The position numbers were made by a program, and so were the translations under genes. The notes beneath the pieces are model-generated. The model made no database searches, was not told the DNA's origin, and saw only the letters and a program-made list of their open reading frames with translations. 64,000 nt of DNA from assembly GCF_028583425.1 (NCBI RefSeq), contig NC_072793.1, positions 61,013,028 through 61,077,027 of the forward strand. Reading direction: 5' to 3'. Source of the stretch: Eublepharis macularius (Eukaryota > Chordata > Lepidosauria > Squamata > Eublepharidae). Below, one piece after another: positions 23,088 to 34,040 of the stretch (within the stretch, counting starts at the first letter, position 1; each line of letters starts with the position of its first letter).

Positions 23088-23282
23088 ACTGTCCAGGAGG
23101 GGCTATAGATCATTGATGACACATTGGAGTGGTTTTAGCTGGGAGGTATAGATGACAAATGGGGTTCTTTCATTTTCTCTTTGGGGCATGTCCTATACTA
23201 ATCTGTCTCTGGATACCAGTTAAAGCCACTAAAACCACTCCAATGTCCTATCAGTGATATATTATCCATCCTGGGTACCCTG
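23088..23282. repeat. Foldback repeat A
   Basis: ACATTGGAGTGGTTTTAGCTGG (quoted in part, near 23121) mirrors CCACTAAAACCACTCCAATGTCC (quoted in part, near 23225). The outer ends CCAGGAGGGGCTATAGATCA and the complement of ATTATCCATCCTGGGTACC also pair imperfectly. This is a MITE-like structure of unknown class. Confidence 0.55.
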
Positions 23283-23399
23283 GCTCCAGTAAACAAAGCT
23301 TATGCTTCAGGAAATCTGTTAATCTTTTTTTTATTTTTACTTGAACAGTAAATCATGGCTACTCCACTGGAATTTGTTTCATTGTTTACCTGTAAACGG

Positions 23400-23695
23400 C
23401 TTTTTTTTCAGTTGGAACACGGTGGAACGGAGTTCCGGTACCGCTTGAAAATGGTCACATGGCTGGTGGCCCCACCCCCTGATCTCCAGATTGTGGAGGG
23501 CAATCTAAACTCCCCTCTGTCTGGAGATCAGTGGTCAGGGCCACCGGCCATGTGACCATTTTTGCCAACGGCAATTTAAACTTTAAAAAACTCCCCCCTT
23601 GTTCCAGCTGACCCAAAGTGATGTCATTGTGCGGTCCTGAGTTCCACCACTGAGTTCCACCACCTCTTTTCCCAGAAAAAAAGCCATGCCTGTAA
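23400..23695. repeat. Foldback repeat B (MITE-like)
   Basis: AAAATGGTCACATGGCTGGT (23448) is mirrored by ACCGGCCATGTGACCATTTT (about 23543-23562), with the CTCCAGA / TCTGGAG inner pairs. The outer arms carry GGAACGGAGTTCC-like and GAGTTCCACCACTGAG motifs and end in a TTTTTTCAG / CCAGAAAAAAA complement. This is typical of the foldback elements common in squamates. No transposase is present. Confidence 0.6.
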
Positions 23696-24399
23696 ATATA
23701 TGTCAGGGAGCAACAGAAATGCGGGTCAGAACCAGCAGAGAAACACTGCATTAGGGTCTTCAGAACAGACCCAGTCAAAGATTAAGCTACAGGATTGACA
23801 TTTTGCATTGTAAAAACAGAGAAGTTAACCTTAGGTGCCTTAGTAATACTGATCTTGGACTGCAGCCTTGGAATACATACACATGTATGGATTGAATGGG
23901 GCTTTTTTTCAGATGCTGGTCCAACTGAACATGAAGCTTTACTTCTCTGGCTCCAAGTGCAGGGGTAAAGTTGCCATCATTCTAACAGCATAAATGTTTT
24001 GCAAGTGCAAAAACTGTCCTTGTACTGTCAAGAACAACTCAGACTCTCATCAAATTAAAGGCCTCAAGCATTTTTGTAGGATCAGGACTCCAGTGCAAAC
24101 ACATGGTCCAGAAACTGGAGGTTTCCAGTATCATGGGAAAGAAGTTAGAAGATAAAGGTATAGTCAACAAGATCAAGGCAATCTGTCCAGGGTATCTGGA
24201 AGTAGAAACTAGCAAACATGGAGCATGGAGGGTAGATGCATCTAAGGAGAGAAGACAAGCTAAGAACTGCAAAGAAGGGATTTAAACATAAAACCAGTAG
24301 ACTTTTGCTCAAGCTATTACCTTCAGGAGGTTACCACTGTTGAGTCAGAAGAGACAGGGGTGGGCTGGACAAGCAGACTGCCAAAAGAAATCAAGATGA

Positions 24400-24790
24400 C
24401 CAAACATATGAAGAGCCTTTATAGATCCGACCAGTGTCCATCTAGTCTGGCAACCTGTTTCATACAGTGGCCTACCAGTTGCTCTGGATGGCCAAGTAAC
24501 AGGGCATAGAGTCTGAGTCAATACGCTGACGTTGCCTCCAGCACTTTTATTTAGAGAACTGCTGCCTCTGAATATGCAGGTTCCCTTTAGTCACTGGTAG
24601 CTGGCTGTTTGACCTCTTTTCCATTAATGTCTAACTCTCTTTTAAAGCCATCCATGTTTGTGCCATCGCTACACCCACCAGCAGTGAATTCCAAAGTTTG
24701 ATCACTCGCTGAATGAAGAAGTTCTTCATTTTGTCTGTCCTGAATTTATTGCTCATCATCTTCATTGGGTGCAATTAGCTTAGTCTGGTA
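24400..24790 (-). repeat. Old amniote-type interspersed repeat, minus orientation
   Basis: The stretch with CATCCATGTTTGTGCCATCG, GCAGTGAATTCCAAAGTTTG, TGAATGAAGAAGTTCTTCAT and TTTGTCTGTCCTGAAT is a widely dispersed ancient repeat that I recognise by pattern. Its class (CR1 3' region or SINE) is not certain. The left part (GTCCATCTAGTCTGGCAACC) belongs to another commonly associated unit. Confidence 0.45.
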
Positions 24791-25829
24791 ATCAGCTAGC
24801 TTCTGGCAGCAAGGATGTCAATTCAAGATTCTCCATAGGTAGGCTAGCTTAAAAGAATATGGAACTTAGGGGGGAAAGCATGGGCATCCCTTGCTCAGTC
24901 AAGTCAAACATAGACAGCCCTTGAAATCCTGCAGGCAACAATTGGGAAAAGAGGGAGTTAAGAAGACGACCTTTACTTCTTTCAATCTGCACAAGATGCT
25001 AACAAGATACTGACATCAGCTCAAATCCTTTGGACTATGCTAAATGCTTCTTTCATTCCAGAAACCAATACCAGCTGAAGCTGTTTCCACATAGGCACAA
25101 TTCTCTGTGCAGTGGCAAGAGAGTACCCTCGCAGAAGTTTCTCCTTCTCTTTCCTTGCCTCAGCTTTCCACAGCTGCTATCCCTGCCCCTACTACCAGAG
25201 TGCTCTTTTCAGACTTTTTTTTAAAAAAGTCATTTGCTAGATCGTTACACCGTTATAATGTCATAGTGATCTATTGCCAAGATATACTGGTTCCTCTGAA
25301 TTCCCAGGTTTCATCTTTTTCAAAGTATCTAAACCAGTGGGTTTTCCCCTCCTCCTCCCCCCCCCCCCCCCGCAAAAAAAAGTTGCAGTACTCAGGACGT
25401 TCACCTTGAGGCCCCAAGCCCGCTGACTAAAAGAGGAGCTGGTACTGCAGAAAGAGGAGTCATTAATTTTTATTGGTGCATACCACCAAAAACAAAGCCC
25501 TGCTAAAGCGGTATCTCTATGAAACAAGAAGATCATGACAATAGATAATTATAATACTATCATGCTTTTGAAAGATCAGATAATTAAAATACTTGATAAA
25601 CAAGTGCTACCAGCAAGTTAAAACAAGTTACCTTTAAATCAAAGTACTAAGATTTTCCCCCCATGAATGACAACGAGCTCCACAAGAGGGAAGCAGAGGT
25701 TCATTTTTAGATAGTCATCCAAAGACTTTCCTTGTAAAACTTCCTTGTTGTAAAACTTCTGAGGTTCGACAGAAAGTGTGACCCACCCACTCCCGCAGGG
25801 TAACATTTGTTTGTTTGCGTACTTGCTTT
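24791..25829. other. Intergenic, poly(C) tract, no gene
   Basis: A C-run followed by an A-run lies at about 25355-25381. The overlapping frames around it are chance products of that tract. Confidence 0.45.
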
Positions 25830-26140
25830 ATATGTACCCTTTCTCTCCAACAGGAACCCAAAGCACCTTACATAATTCTCCTCTCCTCCATTTCATCCTC
25901 ACAACAATCCTGCGAAGTGAGCTGTAACTCACGAAAGCTCATACCCTACCACAAATTTTGTTAGTCTTATAGGTGCTACTGGACTCCTGCTCTTTTCTAC
26001 AACCATCCTGTAAAATAGGTTGGGCTGAGAGTGTGACTGGACCACAGTCACCCAAGCTTGTATGGCCGAGTGAGGATTTGAACCTGGGTCTCCCAGCTCC
26101 TAGTCTGACTTTCTAACCACTACACCACACTGGCATTTTG
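25830..26140 (-). mobile_element. tRNA-derived SINE, minus orientation, split by insertion
   Basis: The 3' half (25830-25920) and 5' half (26005-26140) together make one SINE: minus-strand A box region GTGTGGTGTAGTGGTTAGAA, B box CAGGTTCAAATCCTC, and the tail with GAGGATGAAATGGAGGAGAG. An unrelated segment of about 85 bp splits the body. Confidence 0.75.
25920..26005. mobile_element. Short repeat inserted in a SINE, with imperfect target duplication
   Basis: The insert contains CTCACGAAAGCTCATACCCT and TTAGTCTTATAGGTGCTACT, an unclassified family also suggested at 34041-34120, 34260 and 47145. The host SINE sequence is repeated on each side (AACAATCCTGCGAAGT and AACCATCCTGTAAAAT), consistent with a diverged target duplication of about 16 bp. 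Confidence 0.55.
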
Positions 26141-27109
26141 TCCAACTCCCTGGGATCCTGCAATGTATTTGAATCTTTCTTTGAAGCAGGATGGTCCCTA
26201 CAATAAGGAAAATGAGGCAGCAGAGACAGAGTCCCATACAAGGACATAAATTCTCAGTTGTTTAAGCTGCAATCTTAAGAACACCTTTACGGCAGTAAGC
26301 ATAAATAAATTTTAAAAATACTACTTACTTTTGTGTAAGCCTGCTTAGGATTACTCTGTATTAGAGAGGAAGGAATTTATTGGGATTTTCTGCTTTAAGA
26401 AGATTTTTATTTTCTGTTTTCTTTTAAAATGAAAAGAGCTCAAGGCAAAATTTCATGCCATGCAACACAGCAGCTTTTCTCCAGAAGCTAATTCAGCCCC
26501 AATTTTTTCCCATTGTATTGAGGCACTCTTACCTAAAAGATCCCAGAGCAATCACAACACCTGGGCCACCAAGATCCATGTGTGCCATCACAGTCTTGGA
26601 GTGTCAAAAACTGACCAGCATGTGTGGCAATGTATCTCGAAGTCGGCAGGGGTGCTGAAATACGTTGACTGCTTTGAGTTGAAAAGGTCAAGTGAAAAGG
26701 CCCTGGAGATGCCTTTTGCATTACACTGTTAATGTTTTCTATGGCAGTGGCTTTGGTGTCTGATCAACATAAATGGATTTGGATCCGGTGGAGCATGATA
26801 AAGGAATGCTACCTTTCCTTAATGGGTGTGAATGTTAACAGTAGCGGATGATTGTTAGGACATGTTACTCCAACAGTTCGAATACCCATTGGAGCTTGGG
26901 AAGAATTAACATCTCCCAGCTGACCAACTGGTTGTGACTGTGAAGAAAAAGCAGTTCTGCATTTGGAACAGAGAGGAGACAGAAAGATCTAAACTGGTTG
27001 AAGTACCTTAGAGGTACAGGGTCTCCTTCTTTCTCCCCCTCTTGGGATCTGATACTGGGTAGCAAATCTGTTGCCCTGCAGGAAGGGCTCTTTGCCTCCA
27101 CCTGGGGGA
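26141..27109. other. Intergenic, nothing recognised
   Basis: Contains an old repeat-like stretch (CTGCTTAGGATTACTCTGTA near 26341), otherwise unremarkable. No supported gene. Confidence 0.45.
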
Positions 27110-27305
27110 GTGGAGAGAGTACCATCAAGCTGCAGCCAACTTATGGCGGTGACCCTGTAGGATTTTGCTGGCAAGAGACAAATAGAGATGGTTTGCCATT
27201 ACCTGCCTCTGCCCTGAACTTTCTTTGTGTTCTCCCATCCAAGTACTAATCAGGACCGACTCTGCTTAGCTTCCGGGATTTTGCCTGTGCCATTTAGATC
27301 GGGAC
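27110..27305 (-). mobile_element. 5S rRNA-derived SINE, minus orientation
   Basis: On the minus strand, CCGGAAGCTAAGCAGAGTCG and TTAGTACTTGGATGGGAGA match the internal promoter region of vertebrate 5S rRNA. The AGGCAGGTAATGGCAAACCA body and the CGCCATAAGTTGGCTGCAGC tail follow. It is truncated at the 5' end, so it is not a functional 5S gene. Confidence 0.85.
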
Positions 27306-27776
27306 CACAAATGTAACAAAAGGGTTCAGTGCTGTCTTTCAAAGAGAGCCATCTCAGGAAAGCACTCCCCCTGGCTACACAACCTGTCTTCTTCACTAGA
27401 CAATACTCTTTCAATAATGCCATTCAAGAGACAATAAACCTTCCAGAGAAGATCCTGTTTCTATGCAAGAATGAATAATGCTCATTGTCGATCACTCTTG
27501 CATTAAATTTGTGCAAGAGGGTTATATTACTGAATCTCGCGTTGTTGATCTAACCATGATGTTATTCTTGCTAATAGAAGTTTCCTTTCCAAAATCAAGC
27601 TGTCAATGTTAACATCACAAATACGTGGGATTTTACTGTCTCTTTCTCAGTTCTCAGCCCCATTCTCAGAATGGGGCTGTGGCAGTCCCATTCAAGTCCT
27701 TGCTCTTCATTCAGAACAACAGTATTAAGTATGACAATGGCCAGGTGCATAGCCAGAAAGAAGTCATAGACCTTCT
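27306..27776. other. Intergenic, nothing recognised
   Basis: No gene or clear repeat. AATGTTAACATCACAAATAC near 27606 and an imperfect inverted TTCTCAGCCCCATTCTCAGA near 27648 were noted without interpretation. Confidence 0.4.
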
Positions 27777-28512
27777 GTAATGATTTTAAGTATGCGTGTG
27801 TGTCTCTTTAAATGCTTGCTGTGGTACAGATGAAGAATGGGGGTGAAAGACAGGGATGAGAGAGATGAGTGGTTGAGGACTGAGAGTATAAGTGGAGTGA
27901 ATGTGGTTTTTAGTTACTGAGCGGAGAGAAAAGAGGCAATCTGGGGAAAGCAGGCAAGCTATGTGCAGCCTGAGAGTGTCCATGTATTTTTGAGAGAAAT
28001 ATAACCTGTGTGGAAGCCTGAACTGTGTATGTTTGTGAAAGAACATTCAGTCAGGGCAAGAGAGGCAAGCTGTGTGCAGTCTGAGAGTGTCTGTGAATTT
28101 CTAAAAGAAATATAACCTGTGTGGAAATCTGAACTCTATCTGAAAGAAAACCATTCATTCTATTTACAGCAGGCAAACTGTGTGTGCACCTGAGAGAAAG
28201 TCTTATATGTATTTGAGAGAGAAATTAATATCTGAAGCAGGCAAACTGTGTGCGCAGCCTGAGAGAAGATCTGAGTGACTGTGTCTATGAAAAGAACCTT
28301 TAAGAACAGGTAATACTCTTTGAAACCATCAGGCATAAGAAGAAATAATATGAAACTGATACGCTTCTTGTAAAAATAAAGGTTTTTTTTGTTTATCCCA
28401 GAGTTATTCCTATATCCCATTCCTATCCTCAGGGCCACATAGTCCCATGAAGGAGCCTGATGCTTGGGCTCATTATTAAAGGGGAAATTCAAGTTATTTT
28501 GGAATATAAATC
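27777..28512 (+). mobile_element. Candidate old LTR with primer-binding-site-like sequence
   Basis: It begins TGTAATG. It contains a degenerate repeat cluster (27945-28290) in which GGCAAGCTATGTGCAGCCTG-like units recur four times, an AATAAA at about 28375, and then TGGTGGCAGCAATC at about 28513, which looks like a primer-binding site because it begins with TGG. No gag, pol or env sequence follows and no second LTR is in the window. The right terminus is not a clean CA. The evidence is structural only. Confidence 0.3.
27945..28290. repeat. Degenerate tandem repeat
   Basis: Copies of GCAGGCAAGCTATGTGCAGC begin at about 27949, 28061, 28170 and 28238. The first two units are about 110 bp and share TAACCTGTGTGGAA. 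The last two are shorter. This could be enhancer-type U3 repeats of the candidate LTR. Confidence 0.65.
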
Positions 28513-28713
28513 CTGGTGGCAGCAATCTACCCAGAGGGGGCAAGAAGGGTTAAAGGCAAAATCTAACTGAGAGAAAAAAAGGGTCTCGTCACACCTTCCC
28601 ATGTGACAAAGAGAGAAAGTCAGCAAGTACCATTTGTTTCTCTTATGTGTGACACGGTGTACCTGCTGAAATCTCCTTCCCCTCCTCCTTGCAAAAAAAA
28701 CCCACTGTTCCTC

Positions 28714-28942
28714 TAGGGTTGCCAGCTCCAAGTTGGGAAATTCCTGGAGATCTGGGGGGTGAAACCTGGGGAAACCTAGAGAAAGTGGGGTTTGGGGAGG
28801 GAAAGGACCTTGGCATGGTATAATTCCATAATGTCCACCCCCCAAAGTAGCCATTTTCTCCAGGCGAACTGATCTCTGTGGCCTGGAGACCAGTTGTAAT
28901 TCTGGGAGATCTCCAGCCACTACCTGGAGGCTGGCAACCCTA
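28714..28942. mobile_element. Non-autonomous hAT-type MITE with 8-bp target duplication
   Basis: A 229-bp element with inverted ends TAGGGTTGCCAGC and GCTGGCAACCCTA (TAGGGTTGCCAGCTCCAAGT at left; complement of ACCTGGAGGCTGGCAACCCT at right). It is flanked by perfect TGTTCCTC duplications at 28706-28713 and 28943-28950. The 8-bp duplication fits the hAT superfamily. The body contains a partly palindromic CTCCAGGCG...CTGGAGACC zone and no coding sequence. Confidence 0.85.
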
Positions 28943-28950
28943 TGTTCCTC

Positions 28951-30312
28951 ATGTACATCTAGTCACCCTAAGTCTAAGAAAGGGTCACAAGAACCAAAAC
29001 ATCAACTTACAGAGGCTGCATCCAGATGTCAGCATCTATACACTTATTGTTTGACCTGCAAATTCTTTGCACACTGTCGGTGATTGTGGAAGAAGCTGAA
29101 AGAAGTTTCAGCAAGCTATCATTCATCAAAAACTGCAAGTTTGGGGGGCAAGAACAGTTAAACCATTGAGCCATCTTGTATATTTGGTGTGAACTTGCAA
29201 GAAAAAATGACTTTGGGGAAAAAGTTAATAATTTTGCAATGAAAAAGGCCAAGAAAATAAAACTTTAATTGGTTTAATATTTGCAGCCACCTTGGTCCAT
29301 TAGAATTTTTTTTTAAAGACATTGACAAAATAATCCCTTTTTAGTGACCAAAAAGTTACAAAATAGTTAGCAAACTCGTAAGGCTCTCAAACCGAGAGTT
29401 CTTATGAAATACAAGTTGCAACAGTGGGCATTTTTTAGAAACGTAGAACATGTAACAGTAATTTCATAATTAAACTTTTTTTTTCAGAGTTCATGAGATT
29501 GTATGTATGAGATGAGGGACTGGGGTATTGATGGGGGGGCGGCATTTTACAAATTTGTACCAGGCTTAAAAAATAATGTTTGGGACCTGCACAGCTTCTC
29601 TTGAGTTAAGATTTCAAAATAGCTGAATTCATAGAGCCTTAATAATATGAATCCAAAATTAGGCACTAGAAGCTTTTTTGCAAAAACGCTTTTACTACTC
29701 TAGGCCATTGCTTTCATGGCCTTTCAGTAAGAAATTCCATGTGGGAAGGACAAACAAAATTACTGACCTGTCTGCTTCCTACTGTAATCTCTTCCTTGCA
29801 TACAAACATGATCAGTAACATTAGTCTAGCTATGCCCGACATGAGCATATTCACCTTGACTCATTATGTCTTTTCTATTATGTTGCCAGCCTTATAAAAA
29901 AATGTGTATTTTGTCATCATCAGTATGTTGTTTATTCTACCAAAAGATTCCTCACTGGTAAGCCTGTTTTGATTTGCAGCAATGAATGACTCATTGCATT
30001 TTCAACAGCCAGTATTCTTTCAAAACTCATGTCCACACATTATCTTAAATATTTTTTAAACTGCAACCAATGTATTGCACATTATTTCCTAATTCTGGAG
30101 AGCGCTTTCAGAAATAAACTAAACAATAACAATCTCCACTAGTGTATCGATTCATCACCTATGCCTGAAAATTAGGGTTGACAGGTCCATAGGGGGACAA
30201 TCCGGGAGGGATGGGAGGGCATGGGGAGGAGTTACATGGAGGGGTACTTACACTAAATTTGGGGCCGATTTTCATTTAATTGGCTCTCAGCATGACCCAT
30301 CACTTCTGCGTC
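28951..30312. other. Intergenic, nothing recognised
   Basis: AT-rich sequence. 30175-30255 resembles the end of an element of the same GGGTTG type (TTAGGGTTGACAGGTCC) but cannot be delimited. Confidence 0.4.
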
Positions 30313-30337
30313 GCACCAGGAATGACGTTCCTGGTGC
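30313..30337. repeat. Perfect 10-bp hairpin
   Basis: GCACCAGGAA, loop TGACG, TTCCTGGTGC. The function is unknown, and it may be the centre of an old foldback element starting near 30175. Confidence 0.7.
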
Positions 30338-30540
30338 AACATAGGCACGTGTGGAGGCACTCTGTCCAGAGTATATGGGAGGGTTCTTTGCCCCCAGCAC
30401 AGTGTTTTCACATCTTTCTTCCCCTGCTGGCCAGGTAAGAAGTGGTGGAGGGAGGAGGCTGGGGACAGAACCCCAGTCCCCACTACGGGGATCACAACTC
30501 TACTGAAAATGCTGTTTCCAGACCCTTCCAGTGTCCATAT

Positions 30541-30582
30541 CAATATCATCATCATCACCACCACCACCACCACCACCACTAA
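30541..30582. repeat. (ATC)n(ACC)n microsatellite
   Basis: ATCATCATC repeats pass into a CACCACCACC run. Confidence 0.9.
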
Positions 30583-31125
30583 TGGTCGAGGGCCCCCACT
30601 GTGGATACTTAATCCTGCTGTTCAAAGGCACTTGGCTACAAAGCAGATGCTAGTGCAGCCTTTGGGAACACCCAGGCTTGCAAAAAAATCTGAAAGGTTT
30701 CAAACATTCCATGGGGGAGGGGCGGTTAACTCACCCCTCCCAAAAAATGCATTTTCTGCACATGAGAATAAAATGCAGGGACAGTCAAAATAACCTACAT
30801 GCTAGCCTTCTTCCTTCGCAGATGATGAGAGGAGGCAGCCTAAAACTGCATCATTTGCATTGCAGCAGGAGCTAGGAGGCCCTCTAAACCACCAGGGCGT
30901 CTGAGGCAGGCTGGCCTTTGGTGGCTTCTAATGAAGAGGGGCAGCTCTCTGCAATTGCTGATGATGCTGGCCATGACCTTCTCCTGCCCACTGAAGAAGC
31001 CATGAGGCCCTCTCTGCCACAGCTGCTGCCAAGGTCAGAAGCTGCTTTCTTCAGCTCAGTGTTGCAGAAGCCAAAGCTGAAATCAAATGGGGAAGTGCTG
31101 CCATTGTTCCACTACTCCCTTGTGA
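30583..31125. other. Intergenic, no gene recognised
   Basis: Open frames across 30918-31427 on the + strand run into the minisatellite and have no domain. GCTTGCAAAAAAATCTGAAA near 30675 hints at a diverged copy of family X. Confidence 0.35.
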
Positions 31126-31400
31126 ACACTTTTCTCCTTTACCATGCCTTCCCTCACAGACACTTCTCTCTTTTACCACTTCCCCAGACACGCTTCCCCT
31201 TTGCTGCAGTCCCCCTTGCAAACACCTTTCCCCTTTACCACCACTTCCCTCACAGATACTTTCCCCCTTTGCCACCTCCCACAGACACCTTTTACTTTTG
31301 CTGCCACTCTCCTCGCAGACAGCCTTCCCTTTTGCTCCAGTCCCTCTTGCAAACACATCCCTCTTTGCTGCTCCCACCCCAATCTCCTTCCCCTTTGGAG
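31126..31400. repeat. Minisatellite with 28-34 bp units and higher-order pattern
   Basis: Seven units each start with ACAC or a near variant: 31126, 31160, 31188, 31222, 31256, 31285 and 31319, with lengths 34, 28, 34, 34, 29, 34 and 34. A partial unit follows from 31353. Three unit types recur in order: type A with TTTACCA and CTCACAG, a short type B, and type C with TTTGCTGC. The A-B-C block of about 96 bp occurs twice, followed by an extra C. The open frames on both strands here follow from the repeat. Confidence 0.85.
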
Positions 31401-32229
31401 GGGGTGCAAAGAGGGACGGTATTTTGAAGGGAGGTGCCAAAAGGGAAGACTCTCTGCAAGGGAGGGAGGACAGAATCCCAGCAAGGCTCCCTGGAATCCA
31501 CCCCCCTGCAATTTTTTAGGGGCCAAGATATGCAGATTGGAGCCATTTACACAGAAATAAGATTTTCCTATAATGTTAGGGGTCACCTCAGGCTTGCAGA
31601 AAAATCCCAAAACTTGATAAAAAACGGACAGACATTTTAAAAAAAACAAACCCAAACTCAGAAATCTGTGCATGTGTGGCAAAAGCTTCTGTGTTGGAAG
31701 GTGGTTCTGAGAGTTGCTTCTGGCCTCAGGGAGAGGGGAGAGCCACTGCCCGGCAGTGAAACTGTAGGGAGAACAGAAGGTGCCACTACCTACCGAGGCA
31801 GCAAAGTTGTAGACAGATGGGGGGACAGCCAGAGCCACCATCTATGGGGGGCGAGCAGGCATGCAGGCTGTGTCACCAATGTGTAGGGAAATGGGCAGGC
31901 AAGCAGTACCAATGATGAGGAGGGAGGTGGTCAGCAAAAGGCAGGCAGGCTCCTGTGAATCTGCAGGGCGTTCAGTCAGACTCTGTAGTGAGGGTGGGGG
32001 ATGGAATCCCATCCTGTGATTTTCGCAGGTCTCCTCTTTTCTCATTTTGCCTCATACACTACTGTCTCATGCCTCCAGTGAAATCCTGAAGGTGCTCCTG
32101 TCCTATACTGACTTTTAGTACTGGATTAATCATTTTTTATCAAGCCTTTACTTTCCATTGGATCTACTCCCACCTCTAGATAAGGAGAAAATAGGGGAAG
32201 CCCTGGTTTCGTTTTCTACAAATAAAACA
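31401..32229. other. Intergenic, no gene recognised
   Basis: 31560-31660 carries a possible family X fragment (TCAGGCTTGCAGAAAAATCC). 31840-31960 has GGCAGGCAAGCAG-type motifs. No supported gene. Confidence 0.35.
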
Positions 32230-32969
32230 TCTGAAGAGGTCCGTTCAATTGGTTGACACTTTTGGGAAGCCCCTTACAGACTTTGAGTGTCTTATTAGGA
32301 ATACTGATGGTAATAGAAAAGATCTTATATATCGTCTTTATAAAATCCTGGTGAAGCAGAAAACAAAAAAAAAGGATGAATTGCCAAGTGCTTTAGCAAA
32401 TAAGACTGCCAACACAGAATTTTGGAAACTGGCCAAAAATTATGAATGCTCCAAATTATAAATCTAAAATTTTCAGCATACATTTTAATTTGTCCAAAGT
32501 TTTAAACAGATGGTACTTGACCCCAACCAGGCTTCATAGAATTCACCTGTTAGCCCTAAATGTTGGAAGGACTGTGGTCAGGTGTGTAATTTTCTACATT
32601 GCTGGTGGAACTGCCCAATTATTCACCTATTTGGGGGATTATGAGTAGTACAACTATGCAAAATTTGGAATCATATCGAAGGTCTTTCCAAGAATTTTGG
32701 CTCCTAGTGGTAGATTATCCTGCTGAACAAGTGGTTCCAGCAAACCCATATTTTCGAGATCTGGGTTTTTTTTGATATCTGGGATTTCCCTAAATGCCTG
32801 TCCAATGTTTATTTAGCAATGATGAGGGTCTGAGGGAATTCAGTGAGTTGTGCATTTTGTTTATTTTGTTGTTGGTTTTTGTATTGAGCGGTTGGTGGTG
32901 GTGTTGACTTCATACTGTGCAGTTATTGTTAATAAATTAATAATTTATTTTTTTTAAGTAAAAAAAAAT
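32230..32969 (+). pseudogene. L1-type LINE, ORF2 C-terminal and 3' UTR fragment
   Basis: Translation in shifting frames gives L1 ORF2 C-terminal features: YRLYKILVKQK..., then (about 32500) RWYLTPTRLHRIHLLALNV, followed by a degenerate Cys/Trp-rich region with HCWWNCP. This is the characteristic end of L1 ORF2. A 3' UTR-like AT-rich segment ends in an A-rich tail at about 32958-32969. It is 5' truncated, with several frameshifts and stops. The strand is inferred from the protein matches and the tail. Confidence 0.7.
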
Positions 32970-33309
32970 CTTTCCCCAACAGTTGTCATGATCTAACATA
33001 GTCTGAGGGAACCACTATTTGTCCTAGCTGGTAAAACATAAAAGTACTGTTTGCCTAAGAGAGGCAAATAGCAGCTCCCTGGGGCCAGGGATCTTGGGCC
33101 AATCAGCCATTTTCGATTGGAGCAATGGCAGAGGGGAAAATGCTTAAAACCCTCCTCCTTTTGCACGACAATCCTTATCTGAATCAAGCTCACACACTCC
33201 TGAAAGTGTGATTTTATTAATAGGCGATGGCTCTTGACATAAAACTCCCTGCATCTGGTCTGGGTTGGCCCTCAGTAGTGCTACAATAAAGTATTCTGCT
33301 ATAAAGCAT
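32970..33309. other. Intergenic, nothing recognised
   Basis: No gene or repeat family identified. Confidence 0.4.
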
Positions 33310-33520
33310 TAATTATTGGTTACAGTGTCAGACTAGAATCTGTGAGGCCCAGGTTCAAATCCCCAGTCTGCCTTGGGAAGCTTATTGAGTGACCTTGGGC
33401 CAATCAGCATAACTTAACTCATAAGGATAAAAATGGAGGAATGGAGAATAATGACGTAAGCCTCTTGGGGGTTCCCACTGAGGAAGAAAAGGGAACAATT
33501 ACCTTGATTAAAAAATAAAA
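33310..33520 (+). mobile_element. tRNA-derived SINE, plus orientation
   Basis: GTTACAGTGTCAGACTAGAA (degenerate A box side), CCAGGTTCAAATCCCC (B box), GAGTGACCTTGGGCCAATCA, GGATAAAAATGGAGGAATGG, then a CCTCTTGGGGGTTCCCACTG tail and an A-rich end. Confidence 0.8.
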
Positions 33521-34040
33521 TGAAATGCAAATTACATATGGTTCTATCATTACTTTTTCACCAATAACTTTTTTTTTTAGTAGAAAAAACCACACAGTTT
33601 TAAAAGGAGAAACCAGTACAGTGGGAGATGGGTTCTTTTCATGCCATTTCATAATGAATATGTTGCACTCGAAAAAGTAGTTTAACGACAGCAATTTTTG
33701 AGGGGGAAATGACATAAGAGCCAAGAGTTGAATAGCCTTCCTCTTCCTTTAAATTGCAGTCCCAGCAGCCACTTTCTACTCAAAGATATTGCCAGGAAAA
33801 ATGCTGGCACAACATTCAATGCCCAGTTCAGAGGCAGAAAGGCTGGGACAGCCGTCTGCTAAAGACTCTAGAAATCCACTGCCAGTCAGAGAACATATTA
33901 CTGCATTGGATTGATCAATGACTGACTCAGTATCAGCCATATTCATACGTTCACTTGAACATTCTGGAGAAAGTTTAAATAGTTGCTCAACTGGCTTTTC
34001 ACACATTACATAGCTGCAAGATTCAGGTTCAGTCAAACCC
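33521..34040. other. Intergenic, nothing recognised
   Basis: No supported gene. The minus-strand open frame at 34036-33776 has no recognised domain. Confidence 0.4.

Noticed and set aside
27110-27305. 5S rRNA gene
   Set aside because: Only part of the 5S sequence is present, it is joined to a SINE body and tail, and similar copies are dispersed.
30541-30582. CRISPR-like array
   Set aside because: Simple trinucleotide repeat without spacers; the window is eukaryotic.
31051-31841. Repetitive open frames on both strands
   Set aside because: They are translations of the minisatellite. The repeats at protein level mirror the DNA units.
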